Assembly (NCBI GenBank): GCA_017590115.1
Contig: JAGGNK010007559.1
Location: 1,302,620 to 1,366,619 of the forward strand
Origin: Montifringilla adamsi
Taxonomy: Eukaryota > Chordata > Aves > Passeriformes > Passeridae
Direction of reading: 5' to 3'
DNA: 64,000 nt
The notes below the pieces were generated by a model, which did not search any database, was not told the origin of the DNA, and saw only the letters and a program-made list of their open reading frames with translations. Below are positions 58,001 to 61,984 of this stretch, piece by piece. The translations under genes and the position numbers were made by a program. Position 1 is the first letter of the stretch, and each line of letters begins with the position of its first letter.

Positions 58001-58202
58001 GATTGCTGTGCTCCCTCCCCATGCCAGGGAATGACCCCCGTGGGCAGGGGGGACTCGGGAGCATTGGGGCTGGGATGGGACACGAGCAGCATTCCCTCCT
58101 CCAACATTCCCCTCTCCCTGCAGCGGCAACGGGAAGTTGGCATCCTGGACCTCCATCCTGGGGTTTGTGGTGATGATGTCCCTGGATGTGGGGCTGGGGT
58201 AG
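9905..58202 (+). CDS. SLC39A11: Zinc transporter ZIP11, 3' two thirds of the gene (six exons, N-terminus outside the window)
   Basis: Joined exons are 9905-10052, 30680-30850, 40347-40416, 56451-56549, 57589-57747 and 58124-58202. The sum is 726 nt, exactly 242 codons including TAG, and all junction phases (1,1,2,2,2) agree. The product reads from the cytoplasmic loop after TM3 to the C-terminus. It carries TM4 with HNIPEG, TM5 with QNFPEG, an acidic DDIIPE turn and a final hydrophobic helix ending in SLDVGLG. HNxPEG/xNxPEG pairs form the binuclear metal site in ZIP carriers, and Gln replacing the usual TM5 His/Asp is typical of the GufA/ZIP11 branch. ZIP11 moves zinc toward the cytosol and is reported at Golgi and nuclear membranes. 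Vertebrate ZIP11 is about 340 residues, so about 100 N-terminal residues (TM1-TM3) are missing here and should be encoded upstream of base 1. No frameshift or premature stop is visible. Confidence 0.97.
10032..10033 (+). promoter_or_regulatory. SLC39A11: Alternative GT 5' splice site
   Basis: The sequence is ata-g/gtagag. It would remove seven codons (remainder of GRAGLQP) and join G to AC of the next exon, giving IRI-DKAENG in frame. Confidence 0.5.
10053..10054 (+). promoter_or_regulatory. SLC39A11: Non-canonical GC 5' splice site
   Basis: The sequence is cag/gcaagc, the strict consensus of GC-AG introns. It lies exactly 21 nt after the GT donor. Its use gives [16 protein letters not shown], which matches the long mammalian form. 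Confidence 0.7.
10141..10190. repeat. (CTCTC)n-type microsatellite
   Basis: Repeated ctctcctctctc just downstream of the exon donor. Confidence 0.85.
11455..11545. repeat. Short tandem repeat, ~28 bp, three copies
   Basis: Copies of tttgaggctttggggtg with variable spacers. Confidence 0.7.
11695..11765 (+). mobile_element. CR1 LINE 3' tail fragment
   Basis: gcagcccaggctggtggaag, gtgtcccctggcagggatgg and aacccaaaccattccgtg; the mid part is deleted. Confidence 0.6.
11770..12187. repeat. Direct duplication of ~95 bp (11770-11862 and 12092-12187)
   Basis: Both copies read catcccaaat, ctttgggtttccatcacctg, a gggctctgctcc block, agcccctctccagcctgtcc and an agaattaa end. Spacing is 320 bp, same strand. 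Confidence 0.85.
13095..13258. repeat. Minisatellite, ~42 bp unit, four copies
   Basis: Alternating ggggaaatctgtccctggga and ggacaaaatccatccctggg. It joins directly to the CR1 tail that follows and could derive from CR1 sequence (aaatccttccctg). Confidence 0.9.
13259..13370 (+). mobile_element. CR1 LINE 3' fragment
   Basis: ggaattcccagagaagctgt, ggctgccccatccccagaag, tgtccaaggccagtttgcag and ccagtggaaggtgttgat. Confidence 0.8.
14290..14770. promoter_or_regulatory. AT-rich unique block, possible conserved non-coding element
   Basis: Non-repetitive AT-rich sequence with octamer-like atttgcatat and homeodomain-like attaatcatg motifs near 14620-14700, between GC-rich stretches. It could instead be the interior of an old transposon, because LTR-like repeats follow at once. 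Confidence 0.3.
14775..14873. repeat. Direct repeat copy 1 (with 16377-16472)
   Basis: cagttatcaaattatcaccc through ttcctggctgcacctcagag to gaaataaattcct; about 93% identical to copy 2, same strand. Confidence 0.85.
14873..15008. repeat. Inverted repeat, left arm
   Basis: It matches the reverse complement of 15885-16025, including cataagtttaggtagtagtt, tataattgaacag and aagtgaaaataatttaa. It is probably one LTR family in opposite orientation. Confidence 0.85.
15579..15825. repeat. AT-rich palindromic microsatellite region
   Basis: (TA)n-rich core flanked by inverted arms: actgctataaaaccataaca at 15587 and its complement (gttataattttatagcagt) near 15799. The arms are about 35 bp and the core about 175 bp. 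Confidence 0.85.
15826..16376. mobile_element. Old ERV-type LTR including the inverted repeat right arm
   Basis: It shares tattctaaacccctaaactt, gtgatattacacactt and caattttggaagc with the element at 4.0-4.5 kb. The part at 15885-16025 is the right arm of the inverted repeat. Confidence 0.5.
16377..16472. repeat. Direct repeat copy 2 (with 14775-14873)
   Basis: cagttatcaaatgatcaccc, then the same ggctgcacctcacagtctgt and gaaataaattcct as copy 1. Confidence 0.85.
16520..16880. other. AT-rich unique sequence
   Basis: Begins with an attaatataaatt repeat, then unique AT-rich DNA with no recognised feature. Confidence 0.5.
17081..17200. repeat. 60-bp tandem duplication
   Basis: Two copies of gggaatgatttggagtcacc followed by a ctgaggagggtttggaggac block and aggaatgagaa, about 92% identical. 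Confidence 0.95.
17995..18365. repeat. Minisatellite, ~27-30 bp unit, about 13 copies
   Basis: The unit is ctcctgcaggagctgggatc plus ctttttc, with gaagaagctgg variants. A strong strand skew (pyrimidine-rich + strand) gives long false frames on both strands. Confidence 0.93.
18630..18900. repeat. Minisatellite, ~45 bp unit, about six copies
   Basis: The unit is attgttctttaattcagtgg then ggttggggggttt; the last copies are shortened. Confidence 0.9.
18901..19055. repeat. T-rich (TTTTAT/TTTTAC)n low-complexity tract
   Basis: Repeated ttttatttttacttttattt phrases following the previous array. Confidence 0.9.
19597..19697 (+). mobile_element. CR1 LINE 3' tail
   Basis: ggctcagagcaacctgggac, a cctgcccgtggc block, ggaatgggatgagcttaaag and gtctcttccagcccatccca tgattcc. 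Confidence 0.85.
20205..20495. repeat. Minisatellite, ~36-44 bp unit, about seven copies
   Basis: The unit is ggatttgggatttaggattg gtgtgaggatgtgcctg with variable numbers of the internal ggattta hexamer-like block. Confidence 0.93.
21618..22052 (+). repeat. 430-bp duplicated block, copy 1 (CR1 tail plus flank)
   Basis: Starts with a CR1 3' end (ggatattgggaaggaattcc to aaccattccataattatg) and continues into non-CR1 sequence up to ctgagctgctcatcctgtcc. Well over 90% identical to 28120-28553, including the non-CR1 half. Confidence 0.92.
23060..23560. repeat. Minisatellite, ~38-42 bp unit, about 12 copies
   Basis: The unit is tgatgtttgaggaggaattt gggtgttgggctctgg, with gggatttggggg and tcaaactctgag variants in a loosely alternating higher-order pattern. 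Confidence 0.92.
24140..24322. repeat. Minisatellite, ~21-25 bp unit, about eight copies
   Basis: The unit is ctcattcccagctctggggg with length changes in the G-run. The G-runs give quadruplex potential on the + strand. Confidence 0.93.
24725..25515. repeat. Long minisatellite, ~50-56 bp unit, about 15 copies
   Basis: The unit is cttggaaaaagcctttaaac cagggaaagctgagggaaag plus a caggg(c/t)tggaat spacer. It is purine-rich on the + strand. A related single unit recurs at 25676-25712 (aaaaagcctttcaaaagcag). Confidence 0.95.
27030..27350. promoter_or_regulatory. Candidate conserved non-coding element
   Basis: Unique AT-rich sequence with intact phrases such as catatgtaattaaacttttg, ataatgataaatcgagtgg and gtggcacggagagttatttg, unlike the repeat-rich surroundings. 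An open frame here (27075-27302) has no recognised homology. Enhancer function is only inferred. Confidence 0.35.
28120..28553 (+). repeat. 430-bp duplicated block, copy 2
   Basis: Same order as 21618-22052: CR1 tail, then ctccactgggcact, an attaatttatttttaaacta tract, gagagtttttccagctgaag and aggaattatggagagcaaga. It ends at ctgctcatcctgtccc and is followed directly by another CR1 tail. Confidence 0.92.
28551..28618 (+). mobile_element. CR1 3' tail abutting the duplicated block
   Basis: ccgtggcaggggtgacactg, ggtcccttccccccaaacca and ttccatgattc. A short truncated copy. Confidence 0.8.
29365..29605 (+). mobile_element. CR1 LINE 3' end with terminal repeats
   Basis: It includes ggttggactcgatgatcctg and gaggtcttttccaggctgga. 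It ends in three copies of a ~26-bp gattctgtgagaattccagg unit, an expanded form of the CR1 terminal octamer repeat. Confidence 0.9.
30598..30679 (+). repeat. 31-bp minisatellite forming the 3' splice region
   Basis: 2.6 copies of ctcacccaggtgttttctgc cccctcctcag directly before the exon at 30680. Each copy carries a pyrimidine tract and an AG (ending 30622, 30653 and 30679). Confidence 0.93.
30680..30850 (+). CDS. SLC39A11: SLC39A11 exon: end of loop and start of TM4
   Basis: The acceptor is tgtccccag ending at 30679 and the donor is cccag/gtgagc at 30850/30851. With the G carried over from the previous exon it begins [13 protein letters not shown]. It then runs through a Pro/Ala-rich linker and enters TM4 with [20 protein letters not shown]; the Glu of HNIPEG is split across the junction. 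The linker is variable among vertebrates, while the SSWRRI to HNIP part is nearly invariant. The His and Asn of HNIPE are predicted metal ligands. The polypyrimidine tract before this exon is part of a 31-bp tandem repeat (30598-30679). Confidence 0.97.
31110..31790. repeat. Minisatellite, ~86-104 bp unit, seven copies
   Basis: The unit is ggtgacaaaccctgctccct, a cagcctctctgtgtgatcag block, tctctgcaggagaagctgca and cttggggtttatttcctcag. It lies 260 bp after the exon donor. Confidence 0.95.
33524..33816 (-). mobile_element. CR1 LINE 3' end
   Basis: On the + strand it starts cctggaatggtttgggtggg aaaggacctcagag and runs through gggatggagcagccacagct to tctttccctttccaaccatt, the reverse complement of a CR1 tail. 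Confidence 0.9.
34378..34580. promoter_or_regulatory. Candidate conserved non-coding element, AT-rich
   Basis: Unique sequence with clustered TAATTA-type cores (gctaattaatattcatatat, acattaattatgtatttaat, cagattaattaaaatg) and acaataac-like sites. Proposed as an enhancer-like block from composition only. Confidence 0.35.
35140..35310. repeat. Minisatellite, ~55 bp unit, three copies
   Basis: The unit is tagtgaaaaagagggaaaat then tagtgacacaaaggaagcag gatc. Confidence 0.9.
35530..35645. repeat. Minisatellite, ~22 bp unit, about five copies
   Basis: The unit is ggggtttgtacctgacccat. Confidence 0.9.
35800..35950. repeat. Minisatellite-like repeats of ~33-45 bp
   Basis: Repeated ggctgtggagcagctcctgg gctgaag with internal variants. 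Confidence 0.8.
36940..37265. repeat. Degenerate minisatellite, ~18-25 bp unit
   Basis: Repeated gtgacatccccaggtgtggg phrases; a longer ~170-bp duplication (catggctgctgctctcagtg) is superimposed. Confidence 0.85.
37842..38038. repeat. Minisatellite, ~20 bp unit, about ten copies
   Basis: The unit is aaatcaggtggaattctata. Confidence 0.95.
38590..39030. repeat. Minisatellite, ~62 bp unit with ~24-bp subunits
   Basis: The unit is gtgctgtgggatgtgcaggt, a cctgcaggatttgggatcac block and tgagcaggatttgggatctg; about seven copies with nested gcaggatttgggatc subrepeats. Confidence 0.95.
39413..39690. repeat. Minisatellite, ~21-24 bp unit, about 12 copies
   Basis: The unit is ccaaaaatggggattttata with accc/acct variants. 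Confidence 0.95.
40347..40416 (+). CDS. SLC39A11: SLC39A11 exon: rest of TM4 and following loop
   Basis: A 70-nt exon with acceptor ccctgctttccag ending at 40346 and donor gccag/gtaaga after 40416. It completes the Glu of HNIPEG and encodes [20 protein letters not shown] followed by SA and a split Arg. This is a near-match to mammalian [23 protein letters not shown]. It joins TM4 to TM5. The 9.5-kb intron before it and the 16-kb intron after it are filled with minisatellites. Confidence 0.97.
41150..41222. repeat. ~73-bp dispersed repeat, copy 1 (with 45820-45892)
   Basis: ggtgccagggaaggctcctg, gtcctcttggcatcctggca and tccctgagtcctggcat; about 90% identical to copy 2, same strand, 4.7 kb apart. 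Confidence 0.85.
41278..41380. repeat. 45-bp tandem duplication
   Basis: gctcctccaaactctgggac ttgggcactgaggatgcatc, two copies. Confidence 0.93.
41705..41840 (+). mobile_element. CR1 LINE 3' end, internally deleted
   Basis: gagaaattcctccctgtgag, gtgtcccaggccaggctgga and gaggtcccttccaacccaaa cgattccatgattc. Confidence 0.9.
41852..42212. repeat. Minisatellite, 21-bp unit, about 17 copies
   Basis: The unit is ccatccaggctgattttggg t, with ccagccagatttt and tcctggctg variants. The 21-bp period keeps all six frames open, producing long false open frames on both strands (about 400 codons on the minus strand). Confidence 0.97.
42311..42472. repeat. Minisatellite, 51-bp unit, three near-identical copies
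   Basis: The unit is gagcaggatactccagcttt, actcagtgttccctcacctt, tggcaataaaa. Copies 1 and 2 are identical; each carries an AATAAA hexamer. Confidence 0.97.
42750..43060. repeat. AT-rich (TA)n low-complexity tract
   Basis: Degenerate tatattataaattatagaa-type repeats for about 300 bp. Confidence 0.95.
43540..43965. repeat. Minisatellite, ~28-32 bp unit, about 14 copies
   Basis: The unit is catcctgcccaggatcctgg gattccc; a longer ~100-bp period (catcatcc, agctcatc variants) suggests higher-order copying. Confidence 0.95.
44128..44222. repeat. G-rich hexamer array
   Basis: Repeats of ggggatggggatgggaacgg gaat; quadruplex-prone on the + strand. Confidence 0.93.
44228..44375 (+). mobile_element. 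CR1 LINE 3' fragment
   Basis: ggttgggtgggatgctgggg, ggaattcccagagaagctgt and ggatgggctttggagcagct. Confidence 0.75.
44800..44884. repeat. ~10-bp minisatellite, left part
   Basis: Repeats of ggggacacacagggcacacg. The array is interrupted by the LTR and resumes at 45257. Confidence 0.9.
44885..45256 (-). mobile_element. Solo LTR, ERVK-type, with 6-bp target duplication
   Basis: A 372-bp element; the minus strand begins TGTCACAG. It is flanked by identical GCAGGG at 44879-44884 and 45257-45262; 6-bp duplications fit class II (ERVK-like) elements. The poly(A) hexamer AATAAA precedes TCAGC on the minus strand. Two sister copies lie at 53.4 and 60.5 kb. There are no internal retroviral genes. Confidence 0.93.
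45257..45300. repeat. ~10-bp minisatellite, right part
   Basis: Continues gcaggggacacacaggggac as before the LTR. Confidence 0.9.
45755..45980. repeat. ~20-21-bp repeats plus copy 2 of the 73-bp dispersed repeat
   Basis: Units of aatctgcacctcccaaatcc on both sides of 45820-45892, which matches 41150-41222. Confidence 0.85.
47590..48400. mobile_element. Old AT-rich LTR-like element with TA expansion
   Basis: ttataacc-type LTR sequence (ggatttattgactaaccaaa, atcttaaactctaaaactta) broken by a (TA)n tract at 47945-48275. It probably belongs to the same family as 4.0-4.5 and 15.8-16.3 kb. Confidence 0.45.
49455..49700. repeat. Degenerate minisatellite, ~22 bp unit
   Basis: Repeated catccctgggtttatcacac, later shortening to catccctatttttac. 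Confidence 0.9.
49860..50290. promoter_or_regulatory. Candidate conserved non-coding element
   Basis: Unique AT-rich sequence, with ataaacattaaatgggaatt, gggctggtcatctatgaata and aatagaattaacgaggcctc, lying between repeats. There is an A12-type run at 50070. Function is inferred from composition only. Confidence 0.35.
50600..50760 (+). mobile_element. CR1 LINE 3' end
   Basis: gggctggatggggcttgggg cagcctgg, gaactggatgacttttgggg and ttcttcccaaccattctgtg. Confidence 0.85.
51535..51797 (+). mobile_element. CR1 LINE 3' end
   Basis: gacaggaggaaatcacctca, ggtttaggctggatactggg, cagctgcccagggcagtggt ggagtccccatccctggagg and gcagggtcttttccttaaaa. Confidence 0.92.
52020..52085. repeat. ~65-bp dispersed repeat shared with 6.55 kb
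   Basis: gttcagagttatacaccaat gcagtgcagagtctggg to aacagctaaaatttaaggca. Confidence 0.6.
52300..52640. promoter_or_regulatory. Candidate conserved regulatory element with palindrome
   Basis: Unique, CpG-retaining sequence. At its centre is an 8-bp perfect inverted repeat, ATCGGGCC (52372-52379) and GGCCCGAT (52386-52393), with a 6-bp loop. It is flanked by two AACAAT motifs (52368-52373, 52394-52399) of SOX/HMG type. Further downstream it has actccgtcaaagaataggcc and ttgaccttgcaaatatgcag. It is not a recognised transposon. Confidence 0.45.
53158..53305 (-). mobile_element. CR1 LINE 3' end
   Basis: On the + strand: agaatcccaggatcaccgag, gttggaaaagatctccagga tcaccaaatccaacctgtg and gggcacctccaggggtgg, the reverse complement of a CR1 tail. 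Confidence 0.92.
53409..53828 (-). mobile_element. Solo LTR, same ERVK-type family as 44.9 and 60.5 kb
   Basis: It shares gatgaatctgactccatgtt, gctgatttattat, cattccaaagcagcaaaaca and the terminal ggtgaca with its sister copies. No target duplication could be found, so the left boundary is approximate. Minus orientation by the AATAAATCAGC signal. No internal genes. Confidence 0.85.
53890..54050. promoter_or_regulatory. CpG-retaining unique block
   Basis: gtcaaaaggcgcctttgttc, ctcggacacaatgcggcttt gattgctcctg; two HMG-type cores (tttgttc, acaatg). A weak candidate regulatory element. Confidence 0.25.
54080..54415. repeat. Minisatellite, ~17-18 bp unit, about 19 copies
   Basis: The unit is gggatggagtatcccttg, with gggacagga and gggaatatcc variants in an alternating pattern. 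Confidence 0.97.
54505..54595. repeat. Minisatellite, 30-bp unit, three copies
   Basis: gtgttcccacactggcatgg agctctcctg. Confidence 0.95.
54597..54925. repeat. Minisatellite, ~41 bp unit, about eight copies
   Basis: The unit is ggttttggggagcccagatg gattgtcctggggttattcc t. Confidence 0.95.
55740..55964 (+). mobile_element. CR1 LINE 3' end
   Basis: aggaattcttccctgtgagg, cagagcagctggggctgccc, ctggatccctggaagtgtcc and cccttcccacccaaaccatt ccagg. Confidence 0.93.
56451..56549 (+). CDS. SLC39A11: SLC39A11 exon: TM5 with QNFPEG
   Basis: The acceptor is gatttttttag ending at 56450, and the donor follows the TG of a split Trp codon (ctg/gtgagc). It encodes [20 protein letters not shown] then [13 protein letters not shown], almost identical to mammalian ZIP11. 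Gln, Asn and Glu of QNFPEG occupy the TM5 metal-ligand positions of the ZIP fold. The 99-nt length is a multiple of three. Confidence 0.98.
56550..57588 (+). other. SLC39A11: SLC39A11 intron of 1.0 kb
   Basis: GT-AG intron. It contains an (ATT)n microsatellite at 56882-56930 and otherwise unremarkable unique sequence. Confidence 0.95.
56882..56930. repeat. (ATT)n microsatellite
   Basis: About 16 ATT units with one ACT interruption. Confidence 0.97.
57589..57747 (+). CDS. SLC39A11: SLC39A11 exon: TM6 and TM7
   Basis: The acceptor is tttctggcag ending at 57588 and the donor is accag/gtgaga after 57747. It encodes [20 protein letters not shown], a second hydrophobic stretch [20 protein letters not shown], and [13 protein letters not shown]. 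The acidic DDIIPE lies at the end of the helix and is strictly conserved in the family. The codons are GC-rich (gtgctgctggcggagccgc), higher than the flanking introns. Confidence 0.98.
57797..58038 (+). repeat. Duplicated block copy A, in the last intron
   Basis: gagtttgggagcagagggga, gggctctgctccttggctgg and gggtcaggatgcagccaagg. It matches 60394-60506 plus 60907-60991. It contains the uninterrupted (empty) version of the LTR target near 57941-57951. Confidence 0.85.
58124..58202 (+). CDS. SLC39A11: SLC39A11 last coding exon, TM8 and stop
   Basis: The acceptor is ctctccctgcag ending at 58123. It completes Ser, then encodes [20 protein letters not shown] and DVGLG followed by TAG at 58200-58202. 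This equals the conserved C-terminus of ZIP11, where the last helix ends almost at the membrane surface with no tail. The preceding intron (57748-58123) is only 376 bp. Confidence 0.98.
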
Positions 58203-58713
58203 GGCAGAGCTGCATTCCCAGGAGGAGACAGCAGAGCCCCGCGCCGCGGGATCGGGAGCCGGCCACGCCTTGGCCCCGGACTGGATCTGTACATAGATTT
58301 TTGGGATCTGGTTTGGTGTTGATTTCCTCTGATTTTGTATCTCCCCCTCCCCTCCGAGTTCCTGGCGATGGTTTCCAAGCACAAATATGGGTGGGTCCTC
58401 CCAGGTCCTGGTTTGGTTTTCCTCTTGGAAGGGGCGTTGGATGATGCTGGGCTGGTTTCTCCAAGGAAAGGCATTTGGGATTTTGATCCTCTCTGCTCTG
58501 TCAGAGGTTGGGAATTCCCTGTCCCATGTGGAGGCTGGTCTGGGGTCTAGAAATGGAGTCAGCTCCTTATGGAGTGTGGAATTGCACCCTTTTTTGGGAA
58601 GGTTGAAGGCATGAGGACTGTGATAAGCCATGGGATCACAGGTCTTCCACATCCTGCTGCTCCTCGGGAACACTGCAGGGAATTGCTTTGGATGCATGGA
58701 GATAGTCCAGGCA

Positions 58714-58719
58714 AATAAA
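58714..58719 (+). terminator. Candidate proximal poly(A) signal
   Basis: AATAAA about 510 nt after the stop codon, followed by a modest T-rich tract. It would give a short 3' UTR. Confidence 0.45.
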
Positions 58720-59415
58720 GATGAATTTTCTTGGGATCTCTGCAAGAGGGAAATGTCATTTTTTTCCTAAATGTGTCTCAGAGGGGCACTGCTCCAATGT
58801 GCTGTGTCCAATGCTCCGGGGTTTTCTATGGGAAAAACACCAGGAAAGGAGGATTTGAGTGTTTTCTATGCAATTCCATGTGGAGCTGCCTGGCCTTCCC
58901 AAGGGATTCTGGATTTCAGCTGCTGCTGGCAGTGATCAGAACTCCCTGAAGGGCCAAGCCAGGGTTATCCTGCTCACCCTTCACCTGCAGGAAGGGCAGG
59001 AGCTGAGCCAGCACCAGAGCAATCCGGGATGAATGAATGAGTTAATTAATCCCTCAGAATTAATCAATTATCCCACCTGGAGAGCCACAACCATGCATGG
59101 ACATTCCTACCTCTTCTCCTGATGCTTCCCAAGCATTTCTTGTGGAATGGCTCTTCCTGAGCACTGAGGATCGAGGCAGGCTGAGGAGTGAATCCATCCC
59201 TGTGCCCAGGGAGGAGGGAATTGCCAGGCTGGGGAGGATGCTGCAAATCCCAGCTCCCCCTCGCTCTGACCTCCAGCACAAAGGGCTTCCCTAAACCTTC
59301 CTGTGGGAACACCTGGGTCACCTGGCTGCCTCCTGCTGCTCTGTCCCTCTGGAAGTGGGGCTGGGATATCCCAGACCTGCCTCCGGTCCCGCCGGAGCCA
59401 AAGGGAACAGGTTGG

Positions 59416-59421
59416 AATAAA
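59416..59421 (+). terminator. Candidate main poly(A) signal
   Basis: AATAAA in ggaataaactg, followed within 40 nt by a G/T-rich stretch. This is the best signal-plus-downstream-element pair after the stop codon. Confidence 0.5.
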
Positions 59422-59540
59422 CTGAGCTCTCCATTTGGTTTGGTCCTTGTTTTTTGGATGGATTTCCTTTGTGTGTCACTCTGGATGATCCCAAGCTCCT
59501 GTTTGCCGATGGGTTTGACCTTTTAACTGTGATTGCTTTC

Positions 59541-59546
59541 AATAAA
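59541..59546 (+). terminator. Candidate distal poly(A) signal
   Basis: AATAAA followed by gttgttttggtg about 22 nt downstream. It is an alternative distal end. Confidence 0.35.
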
Positions 59547-60393
59547 TGGGAAATGGAGTTTGCACGGAGTTGTTTTGGTGCCATAAATCCGGATTTGCTC
59601 CTCCTCCCTCCACTCTGCTGGGTTTCCTTCCTCCAGCCTCGTTGTTCCTGGCTTTCCAAGGTCCTGCCTCTTGGCTGGGAAGGCTTCCTTGGGGATGGGA
59701 AAAGAGGGGGAAAAGCCAAGGAGAGGCAGTTTCACCCTGGGTGTGCACCCTGGGGCTGAGTCGGGTCCCTCCAGGCACGGAGGAAATTTGGAAAATTTGG
59801 AATTTTGGAAAATTTGGGAATTCAGCCTTTAGCAGGATAAGCAGGGGGTGCTTTTGAAAAGGTGACAGCTGTCCCTGCATCCCAGGGCAGGAGAGGGAAG
59901 GGATCTGCCACAGCTGGGAATCAGAGCCCTTCCAGTGTTCCATTCCCAGGGCTGGAGCATCTCTCACTGCTCTCCCTAATTCCACCCACACCGGAGGCTC
60001 TGGAAAGTCTGAGCCCTCTGTTTCCAGCTTAAAAACCTTCAAATCCTCTGGGATGTCCACAGCTTGGGGTTCTCCAGCCTGTCAGGGATGTTTCCTGGTT
60101 TAATTCCTGGCGTGTAGTGCCAGCTGGTACAAAAAAAACCCCACAAACATTAGAGAGTTGGAGGCAGCCTTCTAATCAGATTTCTGAGAGATAATGCCAC
60201 AAAAGCATTTAATCCTGCCTGGATGCAGCCAGGCCAGATGAGGATGGAGCCTAGGGAAGGAGCAGGGAGGGAGGGAGGCAGAAATCCCAGAAGAAAATCC
60301 TTCTTTTCTGTTTGTCCCCTGAAGGGGAATGAAATTATCTCTCCATTCCTTGGAAGCTGCCACAGGGCCAGAATTTCCCCCTGTGGATAAGAA

Positions 60394-60506
60394 ATGGCCA
60401 TGGAAAACTGGAATTTGGGAGCAGAGGGGATAGAAACAGCCAGCCAAGGCCTGGGACACGGAGATGGGCTCTGCTCCTTGGCTGGAGGGAAAGGGGGAAG
60501 TTGTCC
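60394..60506 (+). repeat. Duplicated block copy B, left part
   Basis: gaatttgggagcagagggga and gggctctgctccttggctgg as in 57797-57950, with about 35 bp deleted. It ends in TTGTCC, the LTR target site. Confidence 0.85.
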
Positions 60507-60900
60507 TGTGGTCTTTGTGGACTCCAGGACAAGGGAAGAGATGAATCTGACTCCATGTTCTCAGAAGGCTGATTTCTTATGATATGATATGATATTATTT
60601 GATATTACGATATGATATGATATTTCTCTTAAAGAAGGCTATATTAAAACTATACTAAACTACAGAGAAAGGATACATCAGAAGGTTTAACAAGAATGAA
60701 TAATAAAAACTCGTGACTGACTCAGAGCCTCGACACAGCTGGACCATGAGTGGTCATTAAATTAAAACAATTTCACATGCTGGGTAAACAATCTCCAAAT
60801 CACATTCCAAAGCAGCAAAACAGGGAGAAGCTGAAGCTTCCCAGCTTCCCAGGAGAAGAAATCCTGGCGAAGGGATTTGCCAGAGGATATCCCAGTGACA
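60507..60900 (-). mobile_element. Solo LTR, ERVK-type, with 6-bp target duplication
   Basis: A 394-bp element; the minus strand starts TGTCACTGGGATATCC and the + strand starts TGTGGTC. It is flanked by identical TTGTCC at 60501-60506 and 60901-60906. The poly(A) hexamer is mutated (AAGAAATCAGC). It contains a short GATAT repeat at 60580-60630. No internal genes. Confidence 0.95.
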
Positions 60901-60906
60901 TTGTCC

Positions 60907-60991
60907 CCTGGCTGGAGATGGGGTTTGGGATCCTGGGGGTCAGGATGCAGCCAAGGGATTCTGTGCTCCCTCTCCCCACCAGGGAATGGCC
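60907..60991 (+). repeat. Duplicated block copy B, right part
   Basis: tggctggagatggggtttgg, gggtcaggatgcagccaagg gattctgtgctccct, collinear with 57951-58038. Confidence 0.85.
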
Positions 60992-61320
60992 CTGGAGCCC
61001 CAGCCGTGTCCCAGCCTCTGGAAGAGGGGAGCAGCCCTGGAGCACAGCTCTGCTGAGCACAGGGAAGCTTTATCCCTCTATTTCCATCCTTTCCATGGGA
61101 AGACTCAGCCTTTGGAGGGGTTTGAAATATTCTGTGAGCTTATTGCAAGAAAAATACCAAATTTTAGCTGGGGATTTCTCCCCACCTCCCACTAATTTTT
61201 CAGTAAAACCTTTAGATTCCTGAGTTTGGTCTTAAAAATCATAATAAATTTTAGCAGTGGTTGGAGGGAAACTTAAACTGTGACCCCTCTCCAGTTACAG
61301 TTTCAACCCCCCAAATAAAT

Positions 61321-61463
61321 ATTCTCTTTTCTTTTCTTTTTTCTTTCTTTTCTTTTTTTCTTTTCTTTTCTTTTCTTTTCTTTTCTTTTCTTTTCTTTTC
61401 TTTTCTTTTCTTTTCTTTTCTTTTCTTTTCTTTTCTTTTCTTTTCTTTTCTTTTCTTTTCTTG
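61321..61463. repeat. (TTTTC)n microsatellite, ~143 bp
   Basis: Imperfect at the start, then a pure run of ttttc from about 61357. Homopyrimidine on the + strand. Confidence 0.98.
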
Positions 61464-61489
61464 AGGTGAGGGAGAGCAGGTTTCCATGG

Positions 61490-61895
61490 GATATTGAAGG
61501 AATTCCAACCTGGGACTGTGGGGAGGTTCCCAGAGGAGCTGTGGCTGCCCCTGGATCCCTGGCAGTGCCCAAGGCCAGCCTGGAGCAGTGGGGGCTGTCC
61601 CTGCCCAGGGCTGTGCAGGCAGAGGAGGGGAATTTCCTCCTGAGGGGCAGGAACTGGGACAGGGACAGGACCCAGGCAATGCTGGAGCTGTGGCAGGCCA
61701 TTGGGATGGATTTTAGGAAAAGGTTCTTCTCACAGAGGCTGCTGGGCACTGCCCGGGGTACCCAGGGGATGGGCACATTGCCAAGGCTGCCAGGGCTCCA
61801 GGAGGGTTTGGACAGCACTCCCAGCTGGGATTGTTGGGGTGTCGGGGCAGGGGTTGGACTGGATGATCCCTGTGGGATTGGATGATTCCTGTGAT
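61490..61895 (+). mobile_element. CR1 LINE 3' region, two adjoining fragments
   Basis: The first piece has cccagaggagctgtggctgc and ccctggatccctggcagtgc. The second has ttttaggaaaaggttcttct cacagaggctgctgggcac and ggggttggactggatgatcc. Confidence 0.85.
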
Positions 61896-61975
61896 GGTCC
61901 CTGTGGGGCTGGATGATCCCTGTGGGGCTGGATGTCCCCTGTGATGGTCCCTGTGGGGCTGGATGACCCCTGGGT
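61850..61975. repeat. Expanded CR1 tail, ~19-36 bp units
   Basis: Repeated ctggatgatccctgtggggc phrases grown from the CR1 ggatgatcc end. Confidence 0.85.
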
Positions 61976-61984
61976 CCCTCCCAG

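Larger units (their letters stand above)
58203..59440 (+). other. SLC39A11: Probable 3' UTR of SLC39A11
   Basis: Non-coding sequence after the TAG. It begins GC-rich (cgcgccgcggg near 58240) and becomes ordinary unique sequence with no recognised interspersed repeat. Possible ends follow AATAAA at 58714, 59416 or 59541. The site at 59416 is followed by a T/G-rich tract (tttggtttggtccttg), typical of a downstream cleavage element, so I end the UTR near 59440. The true end is uncertain. Confidence 0.6.
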
